A DNA stretch of 64,000 nucleotides from JAWKTT01 sp041398965. GTDB taxonomy: Bacteria; Planctomycetota; Planctomycetia; Planctomycetales; Planctomycetaceae. Below, one piece after another: positions 35,039-42,716 of the stretch (the first letter of the stretch is position 1; each line of letters begins with the position of its first letter). A program made the position numbers and the translations under genes. The DNA is taken from positions 1 to 64,000 of the forward strand of contig JAWKTT010000009.1 of the NCBI GenBank assembly GCA_041398965.1. Direction: 5' to 3'. The notes below the pieces were generated by a model. It made no database searches, was not told the origin of the DNA, and saw only the letters and a list, made by a program, of their open reading frames with translations.

Positions 35039-35839
35039 ATGTCCAATGGAGGCGAAATGGCCGGCGGCTTTGAGTTGATCCCTGTAGCAATCGAAGTCCA
35101 CGAATACCTGAAAAAACGCGGCATCTACGATAAAGTTCGCGACTGGTGGAACAGCAGTTCTTTTTGCGATGTTATTGTCCTCGGTGCATCGGGAACTGGG
35201 AAGACTGCGCTCGTCAAGGCGCTGCGTGGACTTCCACCCTATGTTCCGCGGGTTTCTGGACGATCTGATAAAACAGAAGAAGACGAAGGCAAGATTGGCA
35301 AGACGCCCTTCAGATTTCATACGACTCCAGGTGAGGATCTTCACGAAGTTAAGCGCAAGGCCACAATTCGCGAGATCATGGCAGTAGACAATCCTGGTGT
35401 TATCAACGTCGTCTGCAATGGTTTTCACGAACCTGACGTACCGATCGGCGACGCCGTGGAAGGACGCACCGCAAAGGATACTTTCCTCGCAGACCGACTC
35501 CAACGCGAAATCGACCTGCTCGATGAGTGGAAGAGCATCCTCTTCGGGCCCGGCGGAGCATGCTCATGGCTTATTACGGTCGTTATGAAATCTGACATGT
35601 GGTGGCAGTCGAGTGACGATCAGCCAGTACTTGATTACTATCGTCGAGGTAACTACTACGACGCCCTCGGCAACGCACAAAGCAGCGCACATACAACTCA
35701 CAGTGTTCGGCCGTACTCGGCACTTGATCAGCCATTGTTTGGCAGGGTCGCAATGTCTGGATACTACTCTGACCAGTTGCGTAACCAACATCACAATGAG
35801 CTGATTGCATTACTACTGGAAAGGGCAAGCGCGAAATGA
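35039..35839 (+). CDS. Cassette F gene 1: P-loop GTPase-like protein
   Basis: 266 residues (an alternative start, ATG at 35057, has GGAGG upstream). Walker A/G1 motif GASGTGKT at about 49-56, a switch-like TTPGED at about 95-100, and VMKSD at about 182-186 as a G4-type [NT]KxD variant, so a small G-protein fold is likely. The insert NPGVINVVCNGFHEPD lies between them. No close family was recognised. Its stop overlaps the start of a membrane-protein gene (ATGA at 35836), suggesting a sensor/effector pair within one cassette. Confidence 0.72.
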   Translation: MSNGGEMAGGFELIPVAIEVHEYLKKRGIYDKVRDWWNSSSFCDVIVLGASGTGKTALVKALRGLPPYVPRVSGRSDKTEEDEGKIGKTPFRFHTTPGEDLHEVKRKATIREIMAVDNPGVINVVCNGFHEPDVPIGDAVEGRTAKDTFLADRLQREIDLLDEWKSILFGPGGACSWLITVVMKSDMWWQSSDDQPVLDYYRRGNYYDALGNAQSSAHTTHSVRPYSALDQPLFGRVAMSGYYSDQLRNQHHNELIALLLERASAK

Positions 35840-36405
35840 GCAATGGCACGGAATCGCCGCGTCACTCGCAACACGAAGAAGAGATCGACTACCTGCTTTT
35901 TCGCCTGCGACGATACTCATTCCTTTTGGAATTCACGAGCGCGGCGGTGTATTCGATCACGGCTGCACACGTCGTCATCGTGTTTTACACGCTCATGACA
36001 TTTGAAGACCCTCGCGATTTGGGCTTTCGGCGCTACGGGACTCCATTTCGTACAGAACTCTTCCAGCTCAGCCTGATTTTCTTAATTGCGGCCGTGATTT
36101 TTGTCCGTGATCGGCTGATAGTAATGGGTAACGATCTCTTTCAGGTGATCAGCGACAAACTTGAGCACGGAAAAGCCGAACAAAACGATGAATCGACTTC
36201 AGACACCGAAGCGTCGGCTTCCACGGAACGTGACAGGTTTACGCCAACCAAGATTCGATTATCGCTGCGTCGATTCGTATCCCTTACCCATCTTCCGCTG
36301 TTTCGGAAATCAGAATCGGGCGAGTTTGTGTACTTGTCCTTCAATATCTTCTTAGGAATCGCGACACTGATTCTACGACTCGTATTATTCTGGGGCTTAA
36401 AGTGA
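35836..36405 (+). CDS. Cassette F gene 2: membrane protein coupled to the GTPase
   Basis: 189 residues. Two N-terminal membrane helices (about 30-53 FLLEFTSAAVYSITAAHVVIVFY; 76-95 LSLIFLIAAVIFVRDRL), an acidic cytoplasmic loop (DESTSDTEASAS), and a C-terminal helix (FNIFLGIATLILRLVLFWG). No family recognised. Translationally coupled to the GTPase-like gene. Ends just before the R'' GTATA that is broken by intron d. Confidence 0.72.
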   Translation: MSNGTESPRHSQHEEEIDYLLFRLRRYSFLLEFTSAAVYSITAAHVVIVFYTLMTFEDPRDLGFRRYGTPFRTELFQLSLIFLIAAVIFVRDRLIVMGNDLFQVISDKLEHGKAEQNDESTSDTEASASTERDRFTPTKIRLSLRRFVSLTHLPLFRKSESGEFVYLSFNIFLGIATLILRLVLFWGLK

Positions 36406-36418
36406 AATCGCTGTATAG

Positions 36419-37168
36419 ATCGGGTAAGGACGGTCATCACTGACCGCCCTCCCCACACCACAGGACGTGCGGGTCCGTCTGTGTGCTTTCTTTGGGGGCG
36501 GTTCAGCGAAGGTGAGCAAGCTTGGCCCACAGCGTCTTTAAGCTGAGCAGTCCTTGTTCGGCAAGCCACGCATTCGTCAGCCCGACGCCGCTGGCAATCG
36601 TCTTGGACATGTGCCAGTAGCTTTTGCGGCTGCGTGCATGGCGGATTGCCTGACGTCGCGGCACGCCTAATCGGATGAGCATTTCACGTCGACGCTTGGG
36701 TCGACGCCACTGTTTCCAGTAGCACATTCGGATGCGGCGACGTAACCACTGATCGAGTTTGTCGAACAGCTTCAACTGCGACGCCCTCACTCCGGCAGCG
36801 CACCACCCCGTCGACCGACTGGGAACGGCTTCGGACCAACGCCGCGCGTCGGTGCCCGTTGTGCTCACTCGCTTGGCCGAACCGGCCTTGTACGACGTTT
36901 CTGTTCGTAACCTCGCAGCTTGGGCGAGAATGTCTCCGAGTGGGGCGTGGTGCCGTAGTGGCAACCGACAGACTCGGCGCTTACCCAGACATTCGCAGGC
37001 TTCCTCCCCACGGTCGGTCACCCTCCCGCGACCAACCTGCCGGTCGGTGCCCGCCTTCGTCTCGTACTTCCCCTTCAGAGCGAATCATTTGATATACTCA
37101 TCTCCGAAAGTTTCCAGTCTCGTACAGGGGACTCTCACCCCACAACATCACGCCCATGCCGGGCGTAC
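36419..37168 (-). mobile_element. Group IIC-attC-type mini-intron d
   Basis: 750 bases, same organisation and same internal deletion as c and e. Minus-strand 5' end GTACGCCCGGCATGGG (37168), 3' end CCCGAT (36419). DVI-like hairpin GGCGGTCA-GTGA-TGACCGTC near the 3' end. The R'' of cassette F is split after GTATA (one A replaced by G at 36418); the matching cassette start GTTATAC is at 34988. Confidence 0.85.
36503..37021 (-). pseudogene. Fused leader/maturase C-terminus frame in mini-intron d
   Basis: 172-residue open frame equivalent to that of copy c: leader-derived N-terminal half, fusion at GWCAAGVR/ASQLKLFDK, intact maturase C-terminal tail. It is still open, unlike copy e. RT domain absent. 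Confidence 0.7.
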
Positions 37169-37254
37169 ACAAACGGTTGCACCCGAGCGGCGGATCGGGC
37201 GGGTTTTCAATTCAACGGATTTTGGCCGCCGCCGGGTTACCGCAGTCGTTCGCC
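37169..37254 (+). repeat. attC right half of cassette F
   Basis: ACAAACGGTTGCACCCGAGC, arm CGAGCGGCGGATCGG, long loop, then GGCCGCCGCCGGGTTACC, six bases and R' GTTCGCC (37248-37254). The palindrome type matches the attC of cassette A at 8445-8536, tying the two islands to a common cassette pool. Confidence 0.82.
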
Positions 37255-37325
37255 GATACGCTACAGTAAAAGCCAATTCCAACCTGCTCAAACACTTTCA
37301 CTCTCAACCACAGGGGCGAAGCTGA

Positions 37326-37682
37326 ATGTCTATTGAAAACGAAATCCAAAAACTTAAGTACCACGTAAAGCTTCTCGCGGAATCTCTACCTTTGGATACG
37401 GACTCGTACGCGTCTTTGGCAATCGAGCGCGACTGGGATTCCGCAGACATTAGCCGCGCTCACGACATCTTCGAGAAATACGACAAGGCTATGGCGGCCT
37501 CTGGATCACTCGACGGATCGGGACTGGAACACGAACTTCGCGACACATTCGGAATTGGGTATCAAGAGGTAAAGGGAATCGTTTGCACGTTTTGGAATAG
37601 CGGACAATGGCGATCAGTGTGCCGCAGCTATGCAGATCAACACCAATGCGCCGAATTTCACGGCATTCTTGGTCGCGAGTAG
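37326..37682 (+). CDS. Cassette G gene: hypothetical protein
   Basis: 118 residues, soluble, mostly helical (MSIENEIQKLKYHVKLLAES ... ADISRAHDIFEKYDKAM). The C-terminal region WNSGQWRSVCRSYADQHQ is aromatic and Cys-containing. No family recognised. It lies between R' GTTCGCC (37248) and its matching attC (R'' GGCGAAC, 37710). Confidence 0.65.
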   Translation: MSIENEIQKLKYHVKLLAESLPLDTDSYASLAIERDWDSADISRAHDIFEKYDKAMAASGSLDGSGLEHELRDTFGIGYQEVKGIVCTFWNSGQWRSVCRSYADQHQCAEFHGILGRE

Positions 37683-37709
37683 CGTCTGCAATATCAGGGT
37701 GGAAGAGGC

Positions 37710-37800
37710 GGCGAACCATGCGATGAACCGAAGTCGCGGAATCGACGTTCTTGACAATTGAAAATCAATCGCCGCGACTCAGTCATCGCGTACGTTGGGC
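37710..37800 (+). repeat. attC site of cassette G (intact)
   Basis: 91 bases: R'' GGCGAAC (37710-37716), spacer CATGCGATG, arm AAGTCGCGG paired with CCGCGACT, central loop, R' GTTGGGC (37794-37800). R'' complements the cassette start GTTCGCC exactly. Without an intron, it shows what the interrupted sites looked like before insertion. Confidence 0.85.
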
Positions 37801-37832
37801 GAAGCAAACCATCAAATCCATTGGAGATCGAT

Positions 37833-38003
37833 ATGGCCGAGAAACAAACGCCGCACGATGCCCCGAAAACTCCCACCTATATCACTGCAATCCCTCCCAG
37901 TGACGGAAAGTCGCAGGCATCCCAAGGCGGCAACAAGACATCGAGTAACGTTGGCAAAGCCAATGAAGTCGTAAACCAAGTTAAGGCACCAAAGAAGTTA
38001 TGA
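37833..38003 (+). CDS. Cassette H gene 1: small hydrophilic protein
   Basis: 56 residues from the ATG at 37833, with GGAG eight bases upstream. Lys/Pro/Ser-rich, low complexity (MAEKQTPHDAPKTPTYITA ... VNQVKAPKKL), probably disordered. Overlaps the next gene by ATGA (38000-38003), suggesting coupled expression of a partner. No family recognised. Confidence 0.6.
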   Translation: MAEKQTPHDAPKTPTYITAIPPSDGKSQASQGGNKTSSNVGKANEVVNQVKAPKKL

Positions 38004-38470
38004 ACACTCCAACCGCTGTTGATTGGCTCACTGCAGTTGCGACCGCGATTGGGGCGATTGCAACCGTTGCTGGTGTGATCATCGCATTTATTCAGCTGCG
38101 AAACCTGAATTCAACACTGTCAATGAGCGTTCTATCTGCTGTTCTGCAGTTAGAGGCCGAGATGAATGCCAGAAAGGAAAAGGTAGATTCAGTTGCTTCC
38201 GCCATTAGGCGCGAAGGTATTGCTAAGTCTCCCAATGAAAGGCTGGTCGAAATACTTAAGGATGAGCTTGATGGGTACTTGGAGAACTGGCTAAATGCTG
38301 CTGATCGGCTCGCGTACTGCATTAAGAAGGGTTACTTGCCGGAACGCGACTGGCGGGTTGAGTACCGAGAGTATTTTCTTGGTTTGGTGCGTGACCACGA
38401 GCAGTACTTTGGAGCAAGCACAATTTACACCAACATCTTGGACCTGAATAATAGATGGAGGCGCGAGTAG
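38000..38470 (+). CDS. Cassette H gene 2: single-pass membrane protein
   Basis: 156 residues. One N-terminal membrane helix (about 10-33; LTAVATAIGAIATVAGVIIAFIQL) is followed by a helical cytoplasmic domain (LQLEAEMNARKEKVDSVA, EILKDELDGYLENWLNAADRLAYC). The layout resembles the DUF4760-type single-helix proteins often found near defence genes, but the match is by architecture only. Ends at R'' GCCCAA (38472), broken by intron e. Confidence 0.68.
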   Translation: MNTPTAVDWLTAVATAIGAIATVAGVIIAFIQLRNLNSTLSMSVLSAVLQLEAEMNARKEKVDSVASAIRREGIAKSPNERLVEILKDELDGYLENWLNAADRLAYCIKKGYLPERDWRVEYREYFLGLVRDHEQYFGASTIYTNILDLNNRWRRE

Positions 38471-38477
38471 CGCCCAA

Positions 38478-39201
38478 ATCGGGTAAGGACGGTCATTGCT
38501 GACCGCCCTCCCCACACCACCGGACGTGCGGGTCCGCATCCGGCGGTTCGGCGAAGGTGAGCAAGCTGGGCCCACAGGGTCTTGAGGCTGAGCAGTCCTT
38601 GGTCGGCGAGCCACGCATTCGTCAGCCCGACTCCGCTGGCAATGGTTTTGGACATGTACCAGTAGCTTTGGCGGCTGCGGGCGTGGCGAATCGCCTGGGG
38701 ACGCCGAGCCGAATGAACATTTCGCGTCGACGTTTGGGCCGACGCCACTGTTTCCAATAGCACATCCGGATGCGGCGACGAATCTACTGATCGAGTTTGT
38801 CGAACAGCTTCAACTGCGACGCCCTCACTCCGGCAGCACACCACCCCGTCGACCGACTGGGGACGGCTTCGGACCAACGCCGCGCGTCGGTGCCCGTTGT
38901 GCTCACTCGCCTGGTCGAACCGGCCTTGTACGACGTTTCTGTTCGTAACCTCGCAGCTTGGACGAGAATGTCTCCGAGTGGGGCACGGTGCCATTGAGGC
39001 CACCAACAGACTCGGCCCCCAAGAAAGAAAAACAGACCCAGACATTCGCAGGCTTCCTCCCCACAGTCGGTCACCCTCCAGCAGTTGCCCTCGTCTCGTA
39101 CTTCCCTTCTGAAGCGAATCATCAAATAATGACCTTCCGAAAGTTTCCAGTCTCGTACAGGGGACTTCCACTCCACAACATCACGCCCGTGCCGGGCGTA
39201 C
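38478..39201 (-). mobile_element. Group IIC-attC-type mini-intron e
   Basis: 724 bases. 5' end GTACGCCCGGCACGGG (39201), 3' end CCCGAT (38478). It shares the internal deletion of c and d. Its maturase remnant is broken by a stop after FDKLDQ (38784) and an indel near 38698. Uniquely it has an intact DV-like hairpin, CCGCCGGATGCGG paired with CCGCACGTCCGGTGG; copies a-d carry unrelated CCCAAAGAAAGCACACAG-like sequence in that place. To its right the attC half is missing and a terminator follows. Confidence 0.83.
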
Positions 39202-39212
39202 CCAATACCGCC

Positions 39213-39242
39213 AAAGCCCTCCCGACGCGGTCGGGAGGCTTT
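39213..39242 (-). terminator. Rho-independent-type terminator
   Basis: Stem AAAGCCTCCCGAC/GTCGGGAGGGCTTT with a three-base loop, 28 bases beyond the stop of the D-threonine-aldolase-like gene. The minus strand continues with GG and short T stretches. It marks the right edge of the cassette array. Confidence 0.75.
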
Positions 39243-39270
39243 GACCTCTCACAAACACCACACATGCCCC

Positions 39271-40389
39271 TCAAATCGTCAAACGGCGGTCGCGAGCCGT
39301 AACCGGCCAATAGTCGACGATTTCACCCTGCTCGATCACCGTCACCTCTTGATGCAGGGCCGAGGTGGGGCAGACGTGGCGGGGGATCGCCAGTGTCCAG
39401 TCCCCCGGCTTCCAACGACCGGCGAATGCTGTCTCGACCACGAGATGCTCTTCGTTTTGCAGCACTTGCACGGCATCCGGGAGGGCGGGTAGAACCACGC
39501 GCTGCCCCATCGGCGGATCGGACGCCACCCCCTTTGTCCCCACGTCAAACGTTACCCGGCTCTCTGTCGGACGGGCGATAACCCGCGTCAGAACCAGGGC
39601 AGCCGGTCGAAAACCTGTCAAATCAGGGAACCGTTCACCGTAGCCCGCATCGTGAAAGATCAGCGTTCCGGGGCTGAATTCCAACGTCGGCTCGTCATAG
39701 CGAGCATAGACTGGAAACGTTGGCGAGCCACCACAAATCAACCTCGGGACGGAGAAGCCCGCTTTCGTCAGCTGATCCCGAAATTCGAGCAACTGCTGCC
39801 AGACGACATCGACCGCCGCACAACGTTCGTCAAAGTCGGACTGCCCCTGATGCCCATCGTAGAGGTGCAGCCCAGCCGGTTCGACCCCCGGCGTCTCGTC
39901 GATGATTCGATACAGTTCGAGAGCCGTCTCCCCCAGCGGCACCCCGGTCCGGTCTCTCCCGGGGTTGATGTCGAGCAACAGTCCGATCGTGCGGCCAGCC
40001 TTTCGCATGGCATGTCCGAGCAGCACGATCATCTCCGCATCGTCAGCGATGGCCGCGAACTGTACCTCGGGGAACCGTTCGACAAACCTCACCGCACGAT
40101 CAATGTTTGGCCCGACCAGCGAATAGCTTAAGACAATATCTCTCACCCCCGCGAGGGCCAACATCTCCGCTTCGGCCAACGTCGCCGCCTTCTGACGAGT
40201 GATCCCCCGCGACAACTGCATCTGCACAACTTGCGGAATCTTATGCGTCTTGCAATGCGGTCGCAGTCGCCCGCAACCTCCTGCAATCTCAATCATCCGA
40301 TCAATGTTTGCCGCCACGATCTCTCGAAACAACACCACCGACGGACTCAATATCTCCTCGGGATGACGCAAGTCATACACGGAATCCAT
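39271..40389 (-). CDS. D-threonine aldolase / alanine-racemase-fold PLP enzyme
   Basis: About 372 residues from the ATG at 40389. Fold-type III PLP enzyme: the N-terminal barrel has the PLP-Lys motif LRPHCKTHKIPQV, DINPGRDRTGVP and LHLYDGHQG. The C-terminal metal-binding region has LEFSPGTLIFHDAGYG and a His/Cys pair in IPRHVCPTSALH typical of D-threonine aldolases. Catalyses retro-aldol cleavage of D-3-hydroxy amino acids in characterised relatives. Monocistronic, with a strong terminator. Confidence 0.87.
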   Translation of the reverse strand: MDSVYDLRHPEEILSPSVVLFREIVAANIDRMIEIAGGCGRLRPHCKTHKIPQVVQMQLSRGITRQKAATLAEAEMLALAGVRDIVLSYSLVGPNIDRAVRFVERFPEVQFAAIADDAEMIVLLGHAMRKAGRTIGLLLDINPGRDRTGVPLGETALELYRIIDETPGVEPAGLHLYDGHQGQSDFDERCAAVDVVWQQLLEFRDQLTKAGFSVPRLICGGSPTFPVYARYDEPTLEFSPGTLIFHDAGYGERFPDLTGFRPAALVLTRVIARPTESRVTFDVGTKGVASDPPMGQRVVLPALPDAVQVLQNEEHLVVETAFAGRWKPGDWTLAIPRHVCPTSALHQEVTVIEQGEIVDYWPVTARDRRLTI

Positions 40390-41155
40390 AACGCTCCCCC
40401 AGTTCCAAGAGTCAAACCCCTCCCGCCACTTCAGCACCCTGCGCCCCGATTCTAACGCCCTTCGACAAGATGGCGAACCAAGAAGCGTCTTGCGAAGGAT
40501 GTGCCGCGTTGTTCCGCAAAGTCCGTTCCATCAGCGACCCTCGGCCTCACACATGGTGAGGCATCAGTTCCTGGTCTTCGCAGACCGACGATCGACATTT
40601 CCTCGTCGCGTAATGGCACAGATTCCTAGTGCCTACCCAGACTGATTCAAAGTCATTCATAGTCATTAACAGAAGGATTTCAGGGAGACAGAAGTAGGAC
40701 ACCCAGATGAGCAGGCGCCGATAATCCGATGACTCATGGCAGCCTCTAAGCAATTGAGCAGCCTGTTGAAAAATGTGGGTCATTCTTTTCAGACTGACAA
40801 GGTGCCGTTTGATGTCTCGACAATAAAACGTACGAGATGCTCTTGTCAGATTGGAAAAGCTGACCGACGGTCGTACTTCAACGTGTCGCTAAGAGGCACG
40901 AGGGAGGAAGAGTATAGTCAGTCGCCAGAAGTGCTTCGCACAGACGTGTCTGCCGACGATGGTGCTGGCCACCGACCTGGATCTTTCGGGGAAGGGATGT
41001 GTGATGTGGCTGGATTTTCAGGAAGGGAAATTCTATCGTTCACTTCGTCATTCGACACAGGTTCGAGGCGTGGGCCGATCGGCTCTTTCAACTTGGATTC
41101 TTCCCAGCCTCAGTCATTGACGACGGTTCCTCGGGCACGGTTTAGGAGCACGGCG
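40390..41155. other. Long intergenic region with dispersed repeat
   Basis: 766 bases between the divergent D-threonine-aldolase-like gene and the first AIM24 gene. Contains repeat copy 2 (40763-40893). The plus-strand open frame through here joins the AIM24 frame by chance and is not considered coding before 41156. Confidence 0.5.
40763..40893. repeat. Dispersed ~95-bp hairpin repeat, copy 2
   Basis: Core at 40801-40893 shares TGCTCTTGTCAGATTGGAAA with copy 1 and ACGGTCGT downstream. Here the hairpin is imperfect (GTCAGATTGGAAAAGCTGAC). It extends leftwards to CCTGTTGAAAA (40763), shared with copy 3 at 59410. Confidence 0.7.
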
Positions 41156-41812
41156 ATGAAGTTTGACATCAGTGGTAACCCCGATTACGGCGACCTCACC
41201 GTGGTCCTTGGTCCAGGGGAATCGATTCAGGCCGAGGGGGGATCGATGAGTCGGATGTCGGCTCACCTCGCGATGAAGAGCCGCATTCTTGGCGGTTTCT
41301 TTCAGGGGATCGTTCGCAAAGTCTTCGGTGGAGAGTCGCTGTTTGTCGGCGAATACACGGCGGAAGATCGTCCCGGTTACGTTTCGCTTTCTCCCTCCGT
41401 CCCCGGTTGCATTTTGCATCGCGAGATGCAGGGAGACACCTTTGTCCTCACGGGCGGGGCGTTTCTTGCCTGTACTCCAGGACTGGAGATCAAGCCGAAG
41501 TTTGGAGGCATCAAAGCTCTCTTCAGTGGCGAAAAGGCGTTTGTGCTCGAAGTCTCGGGGGACGGGGACTTGTTCTACAACGGCTATGGAGGTGTGGTTG
41601 AGAAGCAGGTCGACGGCGAGTTCATTGTCGACACCGGGCATGTCGTCGCCTGGGAACCATCGCTCACCTACACCATCGGCGGCATGGGGGGGCTCAAACA
41701 GACGCTCTTCTCCGGCGAAGGACTCGTCATGCGGTTTCAAGGGCAGGGGTCCATCTGGGTACAAACCCGGCACATGGGGGCCCTTGCCGGTTGGCTCAGA
41801 AAATATTGTTGA
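41156..41812 (+). CDS. AIM24/TIGR00266 family protein, paralogue 1
   Basis: 218 residues, beta-sandwich protein of unknown function. Family features: LGPGESIQAEGGSMSRMSAHL near the N-terminus, GGESLFVGEYTAED, the central GGAFLACTPGLEIKPKFGGIKALFSGEKAF, and VDTGHVVAWEPSLTYTIGG. ATG at 41156 after TTTAGGAGCACGGCG. First of three tandem paralogues on the same strand. Confidence 0.9.
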   Translation: MKFDISGNPDYGDLTVVLGPGESIQAEGGSMSRMSAHLAMKSRILGGFFQGIVRKVFGGESLFVGEYTAEDRPGYVSLSPSVPGCILHREMQGDTFVLTGGAFLACTPGLEIKPKFGGIKALFSGEKAFVLEVSGDGDLFYNGYGGVVEKQVDGEFIVDTGHVVAWEPSLTYTIGGMGGLKQTLFSGEGLVMRFQGQGSIWVQTRHMGALAGWLRKYC

Positions 41813-41936
41813 CGTCGAAAATCTAGTTGACGCAGGCAGACTCTCCAGATAACTCCGGCAGCGGAAATGATCATATTGTTGAATCCTGACATCTCATTAA
41901 GTCGCCACTTTCCTAACATTCTCTCGGGCGAATCTC

Positions 41937-42623
41937 ATGAAGATTAATATCCAAGGAGAAGGGGCTTTTGCCTCGACACTCGTCACATTGAACCCCGGCG
42001 ACAAGTTCGTCTCCGAGTCGGGGGCGATGTACCGCTCGTCTGCCAACGTCGATATCGACGTCACCAAAAAAAGTCGGGGTAAAGGGGGCATCCTCGGCGG
42101 CCTCAAACGTCTCCTATCCGGCGAGAACTTCTTCTTCTCAACGTACGAAACGAACGATGGACAACCGGGTGAAGTCGGACTGGCACCAACCCATCAGGGG
42201 GAGATCGAACTGATCGAGATGGACGGCACGACCGACTGGATGTGTGCCGGAGGAAGCTATCTCGCCTCCTCAGCCGACTTGGAGATCGACACGGAGTTTC
42301 AAGGCTTTATTCGCGGCGCGTTCTCGGGCGAAGCACCGTTTTTCCTCCGAGTCAGTGGCCCGGGGCCGCTGTTGGTGACCGCCTTCGGTCGGATCGTCAC
42401 AATCAACGTCAAGGACGAGATCATCGTCGACACCGGACATGTCGTCGCGTTCGAGGAGTCGCTCGACTATGAACTCACGAAGGCCGGTTCGTCATGGATT
42501 CAATCGTGGCTCGCCGGCGAAGGAGTGGTGCTGCGATTCAAAGGGCAAGGGAAACTCATGGTTCAATCACACAATCCGAACGAATTTGGAGGCACTCTCG
42601 GCCCCATGCTCCCGACTCGCTAA
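41937..42623 (+). CDS. AIM24/TIGR00266 family protein, paralogue 2
   Basis: 228 residues. Motifs LNPGDKFVSESGAMYRSSANV, KGGILGGLKRLLSGENFFFSTYE, and IIVDTGHVVAFEESLDYEL. It lies 124 bases after paralogue 1. Divergence between paralogues is substantial, so they may form a hetero-oligomer instead of being recent duplicates. Confidence 0.9.
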   Translation: MKINIQGEGAFASTLVTLNPGDKFVSESGAMYRSSANVDIDVTKKSRGKGGILGGLKRLLSGENFFFSTYETNDGQPGEVGLAPTHQGEIELIEMDGTTDWMCAGGSYLASSADLEIDTEFQGFIRGAFSGEAPFFLRVSGPGPLLVTAFGRIVTINVKDEIIVDTGHVVAFEESLDYELTKAGSSWIQSWLAGEGVVLRFKGQGKLMVQSHNPNEFGGTLGPMLPTR

Positions 42624-42716
42624 GAATATCCCCAACTTCCGCAGCCTGAAACCTCGTTACTCATCGTTCATCACCCCCACGACGCATCCCGTACTTACTT
42701 ATTGAGGAACGTTCCG

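Noticed and set aside
31889..39201. CRISPR array as an explanation of the repeats
   Set aside because: Repeat units are about 90-750 bases, contain maturase code and palindromic attC sites, and spacing follows genes, not 30-base spacers.
40736..41155. N-terminal extension of the first AIM24 protein
   Set aside because: The extension translates the dispersed repeat and intergenic DNA; family similarity begins at the ATG at 41156.
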